A DNA stretch of 64,000 nt from Nitrospina sp052156635 (lineage in GTDB: Bacteria; Nitrospinota; Nitrospinia; Nitrospinales; Nitrospinaceae): contig NZ_JBQKUO010000002.1 of the NCBI RefSeq assembly GCF_052156635.1, forward strand, positions 310,001 to 374,000, in the 5' to 3' direction. The notes under the pieces are model-generated. The model did not search any database, had not been told where the DNA came from, and saw only the letters and a list, made by a program, of their open reading frames with translations. Shown here piece by piece: positions 1 to 9,331 of the stretch (position 1 is its first letter; each line of letters begins with the position of its first letter). The position numbers and the translations under genes are program-made.

Positions 1-1119
1 GATTTCGTCTTCCGGGTGCACCTTGCGGCTGAGTTGCTCCAGCACCAGACGCATTTCCTTCAAATTTTCCGGCCAGTCGTAACGGCTGAGGACGTCCATT
101 GCCTCCGGAGACACCTGGTGCGCGGGCAGGTCGCTGCGTTCCGCCTGTTCCTCAAAGAACCGGGTGACGAGAGAGGGAATCATCGCCGCGTGTTCCTTGA
201 GTGGAGGGATGTACACGGTTTGTTCCTTGAGGAATTCGTAAAGATCCGCGTTGAACTCGCCCTTTTCCACCATGTCTTCCAGGTCGCGATTGGTCGAGGC
301 AAAGATGCGTGACGGCAGGAGGTACGCAGACACTTCCGCGGGGGCTTCCGGGTTCAGGCATTCGGCCAGGCGCTCCTGAACCGGACCGGCCAGGGCGTCT
401 ATGTTTTTCAGGTACACCACGCGGCGGCGCGATGGATGCGACCGCGAGGGAAGACGTTTGCGGCCCTTGGCCTTGCCGGTGGATTCCTGCGCGAACAGCT
501 CGGATTTGATCTGGTTTGTGGGGCGCAGGCCGCAGTTGAGTTTCACGAACGGCATGTTGTTTTTGCGGCTTTGCTGGTGGATTGCCTGCGCGATGAATTC
601 CTTGCCGGTTCCAGACTCGCCCTGAATGAGCACCGGACGGCCCGTGCGGGCGTGCTGCTTGATGGTTTTTTTCACGTCAACCATCAACTGGAAGCAATGC
701 GGCAGTTCGTGCTTTTGTGGAACGTGGCCGTTGGCACCGTTCTTCGACGTTTTTTGAGAGAGTGCCTTGCTCACCGACTGGACGATCTGGTTCAGCGAAA
801 ACGGTTTTTCGATGAAATCGAACGCGCCCAGCTTGGTCGCGTTGACGGCGGTGTCGATCGTTCCATGGCCGGACATCACCAGGACTTCAATTTCCGGGTA
901 ATACGTCTTGAGTGTTCGCAGAACCTCGATACCGTCCATGCCCGGAATCCAGATGTCGAGCAGGATGAGGTCCGGAGGGTCGTTCTGCACCATCTCCAGG
1001 GCATCCAGGCCGTCCTCGGCGGTGGCGATTTCGTAACCTTCATCGGAAAGAATTTCCTGAAGGGAACCGACTATATTTTTTTCGTCATCGACGATCAACA
1101 CGCGTTCTTTGTTAGCCAA
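1..1119 (-). CDS. NtrC-family response regulator with degenerate AAA+ domain (partial, runs off left edge)
   Basis: The visible 373 codons hold an N-terminal receiver domain and an AAA+ domain; the C-terminal DNA-binding part lies outside the window. Receiver residues are present: acidic pair D11/D12, phospho-acceptor D55 (LLDIWIPGMDG), S83 and K105 (EKPF). A Walker A GESGTGK follows at 167-173 and an LNC motif at 194-196. After SELFAQE the expected GAFTGA loop is absent and replaced by a basic stretch, and the Walker B position reads VVYLKNID rather than LFLDE. The sensor-like ASTNRDLED (274-282) is kept. The start is TTG at 1119 with GGAG 7 nt upstream. It is last in the rlpA-greA-trmB run. 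The family normally activates sigma-54 promoters, but loss of GAFTGA argues against direct sigma-54 activation by this copy. Confidence 0.88.
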   Translation of the reverse strand, partial: MANKERVLIVDDEKNIVGSLQEILSDEGYEIATAEDGLDALEMVQNDPPDLILLDIWIPGMDGIEVLRTLKTYYPEIEVLVMSGHGTIDTAVNATKLGAFDFIEKPFSLNQIVQSVSKALSQKTSKNGANGHVPQKHELPHCFQLMVDVKKTIKQHARTGRPVLIQGESGTGKEFIAQAIHQQSRKNNMPFVKLNCGLRPTNQIKSELFAQESTGKAKGRKRLPSRSHPSRRRVVYLKNIDALAGPVQERLAECLNPEAPAEVSAYLLPSRIFASTNRDLEDMVEKGEFNADLYEFLKEQTVYIPPLKEHAAMIPSLVTRFFEEQAERSDLPAHQVSPEAMDVLSRYDWPENLKEMRLVLEQLSRKVHPEDEI

Positions 1120-1156
1120 CAGTCTTCTCCGTAATGCAATTCAATTAATTTAAAAA

Positions 1157-1828
1157 TCAGGGGGCCAAGACGGGGGAGACGGGTTCCGGTTCCGCCACCT
1201 CGGCGCATTTGATGAAATCCATGTAATAAATCTGTTTGCCGGCGTTGATGAAATTCCGTTCGTACTTGGTGCGCGGCGTGTCTTCCCGAAACGTAATGTA
1301 ACCCTTGTCCGGGTGGCGGTTTTGAAGGGACGGCTCGGCATTCAGAAACTCGATCATTTCCTGAAAGTATTCCTCGTGATCGGTTGCCAGCCTCAGCGAC
1401 CCCTCCATTTTCAGTTTGCGTGACAGCATGGCGATGAAAGGCGGTTTCATCAGCCTCCGCTTGTGATGCCGTTTCTTCGGCCACGGGTCCGGGAAGTTGA
1501 TATAAACCTCATCCAGCTCTCCGTCATGAAAAATTCCGGGAACGCGTTCCTTGGCGTCGCCGTAAGCCAGTCGGACGTTGGGTATTTGCAGCCGCTCGAG
1601 ACGCGTGATCACCTTGCGGATTCCCTTGTGGTAGAAATCCATCGCCACAAAGTTGCTGTCCGGTTCGCGCACAGCCATGTCGATCAAAAAATTGCCGTTG
1701 CCGAAACCGATTTCCAGCTTGAGGGGCCTGTCATTGCCGAACACCTTTCTCCAGTCCGGCCACTCTGCAATATCCAGAAAACAGGGATGCGCCTGGACCT
1801 TCTCAAAAGGTAGATAATTTTTTGCCAT
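1157..1828 (-). CDS. trmB: tRNA (guanine-N7-)-methyltransferase TrmB
   Basis: A 223-aa cytosolic SAM-dependent methyltransferase that makes m7G46 in the variable loop of tRNA. The SAM-binding motif EIGFGNG lies at 39-45 and the family signature NFPDPWPKKRHHKRRL follows in the middle of the protein. Length matches the family (about 210-240 aa). The ATG at 1828 lies 8 nt downstream of the greA stop codon, so the genes are probably co-transcribed. Neighbours (GreA, RlpA, response regulator) do not inform its function. Identification rests on the two diagnostic motifs. Confidence 0.95.
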   Translation of the reverse strand: MAKNYLPFEKVQAHPCFLDIAEWPDWRKVFGNDRPLKLEIGFGNGNFLIDMAVREPDSNFVAMDFYHKGIRKVITRLERLQIPNVRLAYGDAKERVPGIFHDGELDEVYINFPDPWPKKRHHKRRLMKPPFIAMLSRKLKMEGSLRLATDHEEYFQEMIEFLNAEPSLQNRHPDKGYITFREDTPRTKYERNFINAGKQIYYMDFIKCAEVAEPEPVSPVLAP

Positions 1829-1836
1829 GTTCTATG

Positions 1837-2328
1837 TCAGGATCCATGCCCTGAATTGTTCAGGCTGTCGTGAATGGTGGTGACCTGCAAAACTTCGAAC
1901 TCCTGTTGTTTTCCACCAAATTTCAATTCCACGTCGTCGCCTTCCGTTTTTCCCAATAACGCCTTGCCCAGCGGGGAGGCGAGGGAGATCCTGCCTTCCT
2001 CCGGATTCACTTCTTCAGGAAACACGAGGTTGAAGGTTTTTTCCTCTCCGGAATCCAGGTCTTTCAGGAGCAGGGTGCTTCCCAGACCCGAACGGTCCTT
2101 GGGAATGCGGTTGATGTCGATGGACACGATGTCGCTGATGCGTTTTTGCAATTGCGAGACACGGGATTCGAGAAACATCTGCCGCTCCTTGGCGGCTTTG
2201 TATTCGGCGTTTTCACTGAGGTCACCCATGTCGGTGGCCACTTTGAGTGCTTTGGGAATGTCTACTTCCAGTTCCCGTTTGCTCTCCATTAAATCTTTTT
2301 CGAGTTTGTCGATGATCGGAAGTCGCAT
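1837..2328 (-). CDS. greA: Transcription elongation factor GreA
   Basis: A 163-aa protein with the two-part Gre architecture: an N-terminal coiled coil (about 1-75) whose tip carries the acidic motif DLSENAEY (36-43), and a C-terminal FKBP-like globular domain ending near FEVLQV. The family reaches into the RNA polymerase secondary channel and stimulates cleavage of backtracked transcripts. The coiled-coil tip acidic residues needed for that are present. The start ATG opens MRLPIIDKLEKDL, slightly shorter than the E. coli-type N terminus (no PMT segment), so GreB or a Gre paralogue cannot be fully excluded. It sits between rlpA and trmB on the same strand. Confidence 0.93.
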   Translation of the reverse strand: MRLPIIDKLEKDLMESKRELEVDIPKALKVATDMGDLSENAEYKAAKERQMFLESRVSQLQKRISDIVSIDINRIPKDRSGLGSTLLLKDLDSGEEKTFNLVFPEEVNPEEGRISLASPLGKALLGKTEGDDVELKFGGKQQEFEVLQVTTIHDSLNNSGHGS

Positions 2329-2358
2329 GAATATGAACCCATTGATAATTCAGGGGAG

Positions 2359-3210
2359 TCAGTTATTGAGCGCGGCCGAAGAGGGCCGCCAGTTCCTTAT
2401 AATAAAAGCATCTTCCCGCCCTTGTCCACGGAGTTTTTCTCTCAGGAGGATGGCGTTCTCGTAATCGGGGGCATGGCCTGCAATCACCTGGTACCAGGTT
2501 TGGCCGTCGCGGTCCACCGGACGTACTTCGCCATCGTATTGCCGCGAGAGCTGCTCTGCCGAGTTGCGGTTTTCAAAAAGGCCCAGTTGAATGCTGTAGA
2601 AAACAGTGCCCGGTCCGCTGGCCAGGGTGACTTCGGGTTTCCGGGCGGTTCCGGATTCCAGCACCGTCACGCGCACCCTTGCGGTCCCCTGGTCGGCCAT
2701 ACCGAGCAGTTGCGCCGCCTTGAAACTGAGGTCGATGACCCGGTCCCCGACAAAAGGGCCCCGATCATTGATGCGGACGGTCACCTCTTTTCCATTTTCC
2801 AGATTGGTCACCCGGACACGGGAATGAAACGGCAGGGTTTTGTGTGCCGCCGTCAGGGAATTCATATTATACACTTCTTTATTGGAGGTTTCCTGCCCAT
2901 GAAACGGGTGCCCGTACCAGGAAGCGACCCCTTCCTCGGAAAATCCGTCAGCCCGGTCCAGCGGCTTATACACCTTGCCCTCCACATCATAAGGCATGGT
3001 TTCATCCACCGTGGAGGTTTCATGGGAAATGGGTTTGGTTGGCATGCGTTTGGAATTGAGGTTGTCCATTCGTTCCAGTGCGGGGCTCAGTGCCCCGTGC
3101 CCGTGCCCCATGGCGGGCGTCAGGTCATGAGTGCAGGCGGAGGCGCCTGCCAGTATCCATAATGTAAGCAGGTATTTAAAGGTAAATGAGAGGTGTTGTC
3201 GGCTTTCCAT
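2359..3210 (-). CDS. rlpA: RlpA-family septal/endolytic peptidoglycan protein with SPOR domain (lipoprotein)
   Basis: A 283-aa putative outer-membrane lipoprotein. A hydrophobic signal with lipobox-like AGASAC ends at about residue 26. A double-psi beta-barrel domain spans about 93-190 (GVASWYGHPFHG, then VRINDRGPFVGDRVIDLS, the catalytic-type core of RlpA lytic transglycosylases). A SPOR domain (FYSIQLGLFENRNSAEQL onward) at about 205-275 would bind denuded septal glycan. Both domains and their order are standard for RlpA. It is the first gene of the minus-strand run toward greA and is divergent from the HDOD gene. Confidence 0.93.
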   Translation of the reverse strand: MESRQHLSFTFKYLLTLWILAGASACTHDLTPAMGHGHGALSPALERMDNLNSKRMPTKPISHETSTVDETMPYDVEGKVYKPLDRADGFSEEGVASWYGHPFHGQETSNKEVYNMNSLTAAHKTLPFHSRVRVTNLENGKEVTVRINDRGPFVGDRVIDLSFKAAQLLGMADQGTARVRVTVLESGTARKPEVTLASGPGTVFYSIQLGLFENRNSAEQLSRQYDGEVRPVDRDGQTWYQVIAGHAPDYENAILLREKLRGQGREDAFIIRNWRPSSAALNN

Positions 3211-3537
3211 TGGGACAGATCCTGATTGAATGATTGATTTGAAGGAGGAAGGGGAAGCCCGCGAAATCAGGGAATCCGGTGAATCAGGGCTGACAGTTTC
3301 ATGGGCTATCCTATAACCTGTTCAAACTCAATCAGTTATGGATGAAATCGTTTTGATTGTATGAATTTGCGGGTGGGAGGTCAACCTTTATCTGGAAATG
3401 TTGTCATGCAGGCGAAACTTCCATAAATCATTGACAGATTTGGGGAAACCAGTGACAATCGTTATATGAAACCCCTTTTTGGTCCCATCGGGCATCTAAC
3501 AGTTTTTATATCAATATTTTTTTGAATATTTCCTCCC
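3211..3537. other. Divergent intergenic region between rlpA and the HDOD gene
   Basis: A 327-bp spacer without a convincing ORF, becoming AT-rich toward 3500. It must hold the promoters of both divergent units. A TTGACA box at 3431 is the only clear element seen. Confidence 0.6.
3431..3459 (+). promoter_or_regulatory. Candidate sigma-70 promoter for the HDOD gene
   Basis: TTGACA (3431-3436), a 17-nt spacer and GACAAT (3454-3459, 4 of 6 matches to TATAAT). It lies about 80 nt before the ATG at 3538. The -35 is a perfect match and the -10 is weak. Confidence 0.35.
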
Positions 3538-4392
3538 ATGCGGGAACAAATTCTGGAAATCATCCAGGAGAAGAAGAACATACCGCCTTTGCCGGACATT
3601 CTGCACCGTCTGGAAGCCAAAATTGGCAGCCCCAAAAGCCAGGTCAGCGACATTGCCATTTTGATAGAAACCGAACCGATCCTGTCCGGCCGACTGATCC
3701 AGCTTTCCAACAGCGTTTTTTTTGGCGGCACCGGCTGCAAGGTGGAGAAGTTGCCCGACGCCATAATCCGGCTGGGTCTGAAAATGATCCTGGACCTCGC
3801 CTACACGCTGGAGTTGCCCAAACTGTTTTTACGCGAGAGTGCGTTAAACCAGAAAAAGTTCTGGCAGCATTCGCTGGCCGTGGCCATCCTCGCGCGCCTT
3901 CTTGCCGAAAACCTGAAGCCACTGAATTGTGATCCGGACCCCTGTTACCTTTCCGGCCTGATGCACGACATCGGAATCATGGTGTTCAGCTTTGTGATTC
4001 CGAAGGAATACGGACAGTTTTTGAAAGATGTGCGCGGCATCAACCAACCCTTGCATGCACTGGAGCAGAAGCGGTTCGGCATCGCCCATCCGGAACTGGG
4101 AGCGGAGTTTATCAGGAAATGGTGGCCGATTCCCTCCAATGTGGTGCTGGCTGTGGAAAAGCATTTTCTGCAGGTGTCAGAAAAAGGAAAAAAGTTTCCC
4201 ACGCTGCTCAGTGTGATCATGGCCAACGACATCGCCAACCATTTTGGCATGGAGCACAATATTTCTGCCTACAAGGAGGAATTGGATCGCGGTTTCCTGC
4301 AATCCTACGGATTGACCCCCGCCATGCTGGATGAAATGATCGATAAAACCCGCGACAGTCTGCATATGGCACAGGAAGTGCTTTATAAATGA
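3538..4392 (+). CDS. HDOD domain-containing protein
   Basis: A 284-aa stand-alone HDOD protein. The N-terminal signature (IPPLPDILHRLEAKIGSP, then D(I)AILIETEPILSGRLIQLSNS) and the later DAIIRLGLKMILDLA block are typical. A histidine in FWQHS and an HD in LMHDIG are retained, so some metal-binding character of the HD superfamily may remain. HDOD proteins act in signalling (c-di-GMP, stress, motility) and rarely have a proven enzymatic activity. No Shine-Dalgarno is visible before the ATG at 3538, although the reading frame begins as the family does. The closest downstream gene is the MBL hydrolase at 4523. Confidence 0.88.
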   Translation: MREQILEIIQEKKNIPPLPDILHRLEAKIGSPKSQVSDIAILIETEPILSGRLIQLSNSVFFGGTGCKVEKLPDAIIRLGLKMILDLAYTLELPKLFLRESALNQKKFWQHSLAVAILARLLAENLKPLNCDPDPCYLSGLMHDIGIMVFSFVIPKEYGQFLKDVRGINQPLHALEQKRFGIAHPELGAEFIRKWWPIPSNVVLAVEKHFLQVSEKGKKFPTLLSVIMANDIANHFGMEHNISAYKEELDRGFLQSYGLTPAMLDEMIDKTRDSLHMAQEVLYK

Positions 4393-4522
4393 AACCAATC
4401 CTTTATAATTAAAAACTCGTTCCCAGCCGGAACGGCATCAACATGCGGGGTGGATCCCTCGTTGAGGTTCCCTGCGTTCACGCCAACCCTGATTTCAGAA
4501 ACCGGATTCAAAGCAACTCATC

Positions 4523-5509
4523 ATGCCAGCAGACCAATTTCAAGTAACCTTCCGGGGTGTCCGTGGATCGTTGCCTTCCCCCCAGTTGAGCCACGATATC
4601 GAGGAAAAAATTTTGAAAGCGCTGGAAATGGCCAACCCCGCAGATTTGCAGGACGAAGCCAGTCGTCAGAAATACGTCAGTACGCTTCCGGAGCATGTCC
4701 GCGGCTGTTTCGGCGGCAACTCGGCCTGCGTCCAGCTGGAAGTGGGGGGCAAGAATCTGGTTTTCGACTGCGGTTCGGGGTTGCGGGAGCTTGGGCATCA
4801 CTATATGCAACGGGAATTCGAAAAGGGGCAGGGGGAAGTCCACATTTTCCTGTCGCACACCCATTGGGACCACATCATGGGCCTGCCGTTTTTCGTGCCG
4901 CTGTTCACCAAGGGCAACCGTATCCGGTTTTACGGGGTTCATAAGGATATCAAGGAACGTCTCATGAACCAGCAGGATCCCCGCTATTTCCCGGTGGCCT
5001 TCGGTTCCTTCACGGCCGATGTTGAAGTGCTCACCCTGAATGGGGAAAAAAATATCGTGTTCGGGGAGGAGTCTGATCCGGTCACCGTCACCTGGAAGGA
5101 GATGGATCACCCCGGGATGAGTTTCTCCTATCGGGTGGAATACCGCGGCAAGTCAGTCGTGTATGCCACGGATGCCGAATACAAGAAACTGTCGCCGGAC
5201 GATCTCAAACCCACCATCGACTTTTTCCGCGAGGCGGACCTGTTGATCTTCGATTCCCAATACACTTTCATCGAAGGGGTGGAGAAGGAAGACTGGGGAC
5301 ACAGTTCGACGTTCATCGGCGTGGACATCGCGCTGGAGGCAGGGGTGCGAAACCTGGCTTTCTACCATCATGAACCCACCTACAGCGATTTCAAGCTGGT
5401 CAACATCCTCGACAAAACCCGCAAGTACCTGGCTGCCATCGGCGGCGACACCCCCCTGAACTGCTTTCTGGCCCGCGAAGGAAAAACCTTCGACCTCCTT
5501 GCGGAATGA
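4523..5509 (+). CDS. MBL-fold metallo-hydrolase
   Basis: A 328-aa metallo-beta-lactamase-fold protein. The metal-binding signature HTHWDH occupies 112-117 (H112, H114, D116, H117), preceded by a GGNSACV...FDCGSGL strand pair as in PhnP/RNase Z-like and class II phosphodiesterase-like members. Further candidate ligands are HPG in the middle, an aspartate in LLIFDSQYT and the histidines of AFYHHEP near the C terminus. Substrate is not deducible. It lies 131 nt after the HDOD gene and 72 nt before the oxoprolinase gene on the same strand. Confidence 0.9.
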   Translation: MPADQFQVTFRGVRGSLPSPQLSHDIEEKILKALEMANPADLQDEASRQKYVSTLPEHVRGCFGGNSACVQLEVGGKNLVFDCGSGLRELGHHYMQREFEKGQGEVHIFLSHTHWDHIMGLPFFVPLFTKGNRIRFYGVHKDIKERLMNQQDPRYFPVAFGSFTADVEVLTLNGEKNIVFGEESDPVTVTWKEMDHPGMSFSYRVEYRGKSVVYATDAEYKKLSPDDLKPTIDFFREADLLIFDSQYTFIEGVEKEDWGHSSTFIGVDIALEAGVRNLAFYHHEPTYSDFKLVNILDKTRKYLAAIGGDTPLNCFLAREGKTFDLLAE

Positions 5510-5581
5510 TTCCAGACCATGGGCCACGGCTCTCCATTCCGCCGCGCGTTGCGCTTTAGCCATTGACCGGGAGAGGTGCCG

Positions 5582-8500
5582 ATGGCCGACCCCAACCGTT
5601 TCCGATTTTCCATAGACCGCGGAGGCACCTTCACCGACGTGTACGCAGAAGTGCCGGGAGAGCCGGGTTACCGCGTGGTCAAGCTGCTTTCGGAGGACCC
5701 GGACCACTATCCCGATGCGCCGGTTGAGGGCATCCGCCGTGTTCTGCAAGAATTATTGGGCACGCCTTTACCAAAGGAAGGGTTTGATGCTTCGTCCGTC
5801 GAATGGGTGAGGATGGGGACGACGGTGGCGACCAATGCTCTTTTGGAACGGAAAGGCGCAAAGACGGCGCTGGTTGTCACCAGGGGATTTGCCGACGCGC
5901 TGACCATCGGCAAGCAGAACCGCCCGCACCTGTTCCAACTCGCCATTCCCACTCCGCAACCGCTTTACTCTGCAGTGCTCGAAATCGACGAACGCCTGCG
6001 CCTGCTCAAACCCGATGAAATCGACCGCACCCCACACGCCATCCGTTGTCCTTCCGGCGACGCGGTGGAGGTGCTGGCCACTCCGGAATGGGGGGAGGTT
6101 CGCGACAACCTGCAACGTCTCAAGGACGACGGGATCGAGAGCCTGGCCGTGGTCCTGCTCCACGCCTATGCATGGGATGCCCACGAAAAAAAGATAGAGG
6201 CACTGGCGCATGAGATCGGGTTCGCGCACGTGTCCGTGTCGTCGGCCACCATGTCCCGCATCAAACTGGTGGAACGGGGGCAGACCACGGTCGTGGACGC
6301 GGCCCTCACGCCCCATATCCGGCTCTATCTGCAGGGGTTTCGCGGGCGATTTCAGAATCCCAAAACGGACCTTCTGTTCATGCAGTCGGACGGGGGACTC
6401 GTCCGCGCCGACCGGTTTAAAGGATCGAACGCGATTCTTTCGGGACCGGCCGGTGGGGTGGTGGGCTACGCCGCGACCGGGTTCGATCCGCACCATCCGC
6501 AACCGCTCATCGGTTTCGACATGGGGGGCACCTCCACCGATGTGTCGCGCTTCGACGGCCATTACGACTGGGTGCAGGAAACCGAAATTGCGGCCGTGCA
6601 CCTGATGGCGCCGCAGCTGGATATCCGTACCGTGGCGGCAGGAGGCGGCTCGCGTCTTTTTTTCCAGAACGGCATGCTGGCGGTGGGACCGGAATCTTCT
6701 GGAGCGCACCCCGGACCGGTGTGCTACCGCAAGGGCGGCCACCTCTCTCTCACCGACGCCAATCTCCTGCTGGGCAGGCTCGTGCCGGAGTTTTTTCCAC
6801 ATATATTCGGTCCCGATCACAACGAGCCGCTTGATACGAATGCCACACGCCGTGCGTTTGAATCGCTCGCAAAAGACATCAACACCGAACAAGAGAAAAG
6901 AGGCGAAGCGCCGTTGAGTCTCGAAGCCATTGCCTTGGGATTTGTGGAGGTTGCGAACGAAACCATGGCCCGTCCCATCCGCGAACTTTCCATCGCCCGC
7001 GGTCATGATGTGCGCACCCATGCACTGGCGTGTTTCGGCGGCGCCGGGGGACAGCACGCCTGCGCCATCGCCCGCTCGCTCGGTATCCGCCGCATCCTCA
7101 TCCACCGCTTTGCGGGCATCCTCTCGGCCTACGGGCTGGCCCTGGCCGACGTGGTGGTGGATAAAGAGGAACCGGCGTCGTGGGTCTGGGATGCGAACGG
7201 CAAAGCCAGGTGGGAACCGCGCCTTGCAGATCTGCGCGGAAAGGCTCAAGAGGCGTTGCAGGCGGAAGGATTCAATCCGGCCTCCATCGAGGTGCAGGAG
7301 TTTTTGAGCCTGCGTTATGAGGGCACCGACCATGCGGTCATGGTCCTGCGTCCGGATGACGACGACTTCGCCACTCCGTTCCGCAACTTGTACCGCCGAG
7401 AGTATGGATTCGAACTGGAAGGACGGCCGATTCTCATCGACGGCCTGCGGGTACGCGGCATCGGCAAAACGTCCCGGCCGGACGCGCCGCCGCTCGCGCC
7501 CAAACAAACGCCCACTCCACCTGCCGCGCATACCAAGTGTTACTTCAAAGACGGCTGGCAGAAGACACCGGTGTTTCGATTGGAGTCGATGGGGGCGGAG
7601 GAAACAATATCCGGCCCGGCGATCATTTTAAATAATACGTCCACCGTACTGGTCGAACCCGACTGCACCGCGCTCATCACAACAGCGGGCGATGTGGAAA
7701 TCGAAGTCGGAGCCGTTTCCGGGACGAAAGTGGACATGCGCTGGGACCCGGTCCAGCTGGCTCTGTTCAGCAACCGGTTCATGTCGATCGCCGAGCAGAT
7801 GGGGCATACGCTCCAGCGCACGGCGGTGTCGACCAACATCAAGGAACGGCAGGATTTTTCCTGCGCTGTGTTCGATCCGGAAGGCGGGCTCGTCGCCAAC
7901 GCACCGCACCAGCCGGTGCACCTGGGGTCGATGGGCGAGGCGGTGCTGGCGCAGATCCGCCTCCATGGCGACGCTATGGAGGACGGAGACGTGTTTCTGT
8001 CGAACCACCCGCAGGCGGGCGGAACGCACCTGCCGGACATGACCGTCATCACCCCTGTGTTCAAAGATGGACGCATTGTGTTTTTTGTCGCCAGCCGCGG
8101 CCATCACGCCGACATCGGCGGCAGCACACCGGGATCGATGCCCGCCTTCTCCACCCGCATCGAAGAGGAAGGTGCGGCGGTGGAATCGTTTCATCTGGTG
8201 AAGGGCGGTGTGTTCCAGGAAGACGCGCTCAAGACCTGGCTCACCACACCGCCGGATGTGACGCGACCTCCGGGCGTACCGCCGGTCTCCGGCACGCGCT
8301 CGCTCGCGGATAATGTGTCCGACCTCAAGGCGCAGATCGCCGCCAACCGGCGCGGTATCGACCTCCTCGGCTCGCTTATTGAGGAGTACTCGCTTCCCGT
8401 GGTTCATGCGTACATGGGCTACATCCAGGAGAGTGCGGAGATGGCGGTGCGCGAGGTGTTGAAAGAGTTGTACCGGAAGCACGGAGGGCAGCCGCTGGCC

Positions 8501-9319
8501 GCGGAGGATCGGATGGACGACGGGACTCCGATTCACTTGCAGGTCGGGTTGCAGGAAGACGGCGGCGCGGTGTTCGATTTCACCGGCACGGGAAAGGAGG
8601 TGGCAGGTAACCTGAACGCGCCGGTGGCGGTGACGTACTCGGCGGTGCTTTACTGCCTGCGTTGCCTGGTGCGCCGCGACATCCCACTCAACCAGGGCTG
8701 TCTCAATCCGGTGCGGTTCGTCATCCCGGAGGGATCGATCCTGAATCCGTCCAGACACGCGGCGGTCGCGGCGGGCAATGTGCTGACCTCGCAACGCGTG
8801 GTGGACGTGGTGTTGAAAGCGTTCGGTGCGGCAGCGGCTTCGCAGGGATGCATGAACAACCTCACCTTCGGCAATGAACGCTTCGGTTATTACGAGACCG
8901 TCGGAGGAGGTGCGGGGGCGGGACCGGGCTGGCACGGTCGCTCCGGAGTGCACACGCACATGACCAACACGCGCATCACCGATCCCGAAATCCTCGAAAA
9001 ACGCTATCCGGTTTTATTGCGCGAGTTTTCCATTCGTAAAGGATCGGGCGGGGAAGGGCAATTCAATGGAGGCGACGGACTCATCCGCGAACTGGAGTTC
9101 CTGCAACCGTTGCAGGTCACCCTGCTGTGTGAGCGCCGCGTGCACCCGCCGTTCGGGTTGAACGGCGGCGGCTCAGCCGCACCCGGGGTCAACCTGCTTC
9201 TACGCACCGATGGCACCGAGGAAAACCTTGGCGGCAAAAACGAAATCAACGTGAACCCCGGCGACCGTTTGCGCCTGCTCACCCCCGGCGGCGGCGGGTA
9301 CGGCGAGCCGGGGTTCTGA
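5582..9319 (+). CDS. Hydantoinase/5-oxoprolinase, fused HyuA-HyuB type
   Basis: About 1245 aa, fusing an N-terminal HyuA half (about 1-690) to a C-terminal HyuB half (about 700-1245). HyuA carries the ASKHA-type start FSIDRGGTFTDVYAE, then GTTVATNALLERKG, IGFDMGGTSTDVSR and the CFGGAGGQHACAIARSLG motif. HyuB has RWDPVQLALFSNRFMSIAEQMG and the glycine-rich end LTPGGGGYGEPGF. The fused form is typical of ATP-dependent 5-oxoprolinase, which opens 5-oxoproline to glutamate, but hydantoinases share the fold. A GTG at 5576 is possible; the ATG at 5582 is preferred because GGGAGAGG lies just upstream. Its 3' end converges on the AhpD-like gene. Confidence 0.93.
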   Translation: MADPNRFRFSIDRGGTFTDVYAEVPGEPGYRVVKLLSEDPDHYPDAPVEGIRRVLQELLGTPLPKEGFDASSVEWVRMGTTVATNALLERKGAKTALVVTRGFADALTIGKQNRPHLFQLAIPTPQPLYSAVLEIDERLRLLKPDEIDRTPHAIRCPSGDAVEVLATPEWGEVRDNLQRLKDDGIESLAVVLLHAYAWDAHEKKIEALAHEIGFAHVSVSSATMSRIKLVERGQTTVVDAALTPHIRLYLQGFRGRFQNPKTDLLFMQSDGGLVRADRFKGSNAILSGPAGGVVGYAATGFDPHHPQPLIGFDMGGTSTDVSRFDGHYDWVQETEIAAVHLMAPQLDIRTVAAGGGSRLFFQNGMLAVGPESSGAHPGPVCYRKGGHLSLTDANLLLGRLVPEFFPHIFGPDHNEPLDTNATRRAFESLAKDINTEQEKRGEAPLSLEAIALGFVEVANETMARPIRELSIARGHDVRTHALACFGGAGGQHACAIARSLGIRRILIHRFAGILSAYGLALADVVVDKEEPASWVWDANGKARWEPRLADLRGKAQEALQAEGFNPASIEVQEFLSLRYEGTDHAVMVLRPDDDDFATPFRNLYRREYGFELEGRPILIDGLRVRGIGKTSRPDAPPLAPKQTPTPPAAHTKCYFKDGWQKTPVFRLESMGAEETISGPAIILNNTSTVLVEPDCTALITTAGDVEIEVGAVSGTKVDMRWDPVQLALFSNRFMSIAEQMGHTLQRTAVSTNIKERQDFSCAVFDPEGGLVANAPHQPVHLGSMGEAVLAQIRLHGDAMEDGDVFLSNHPQAGGTHLPDMTVITPVFKDGRIVFFVASRGHHADIGGSTPGSMPAFSTRIEEEGAAVESFHLVKGGVFQEDALKTWLTTPPDVTRPPGVPPVSGTRSLADNVSDLKAQIAANRRGIDLLGSLIEEYSLPVVHAYMGYIQESAEMAVREVLKELYRKHGGQPLAAEDRMDDGTPIHLQVGLQEDGGAVFDFTGTGKEVAGNLNAPVAVTYSAVLYCLRCLVRRDIPLNQGCLNPVRFVIPEGSILNPSRHAAVAAGNVLTSQRVVDVVLKAFGAAAASQGCMNNLTFGNERFGYYETVGGGAGAGPGWHGRSGVHTHMTNTRITDPEILEKRYPVLLREFSIRKGSGGEGQFNGGDGLIRELEFLQPLQVTLLCERRVHPPFGLNGGGSAAPGVNLLLRTDGTEENLGGKNEINVNPGDRLRLLTPGGGGYGEPGF

Positions 9320-9331
9320 TCTCCACCCCCT

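Noticed and set aside
5768..7531. 587-codon minus-strand frame inside the oxoprolinase gene
   Set aside because: Mirror of a well-supported 1245-aa enzyme; His/Arg/Gly-rich composition is typical of a shadow frame.
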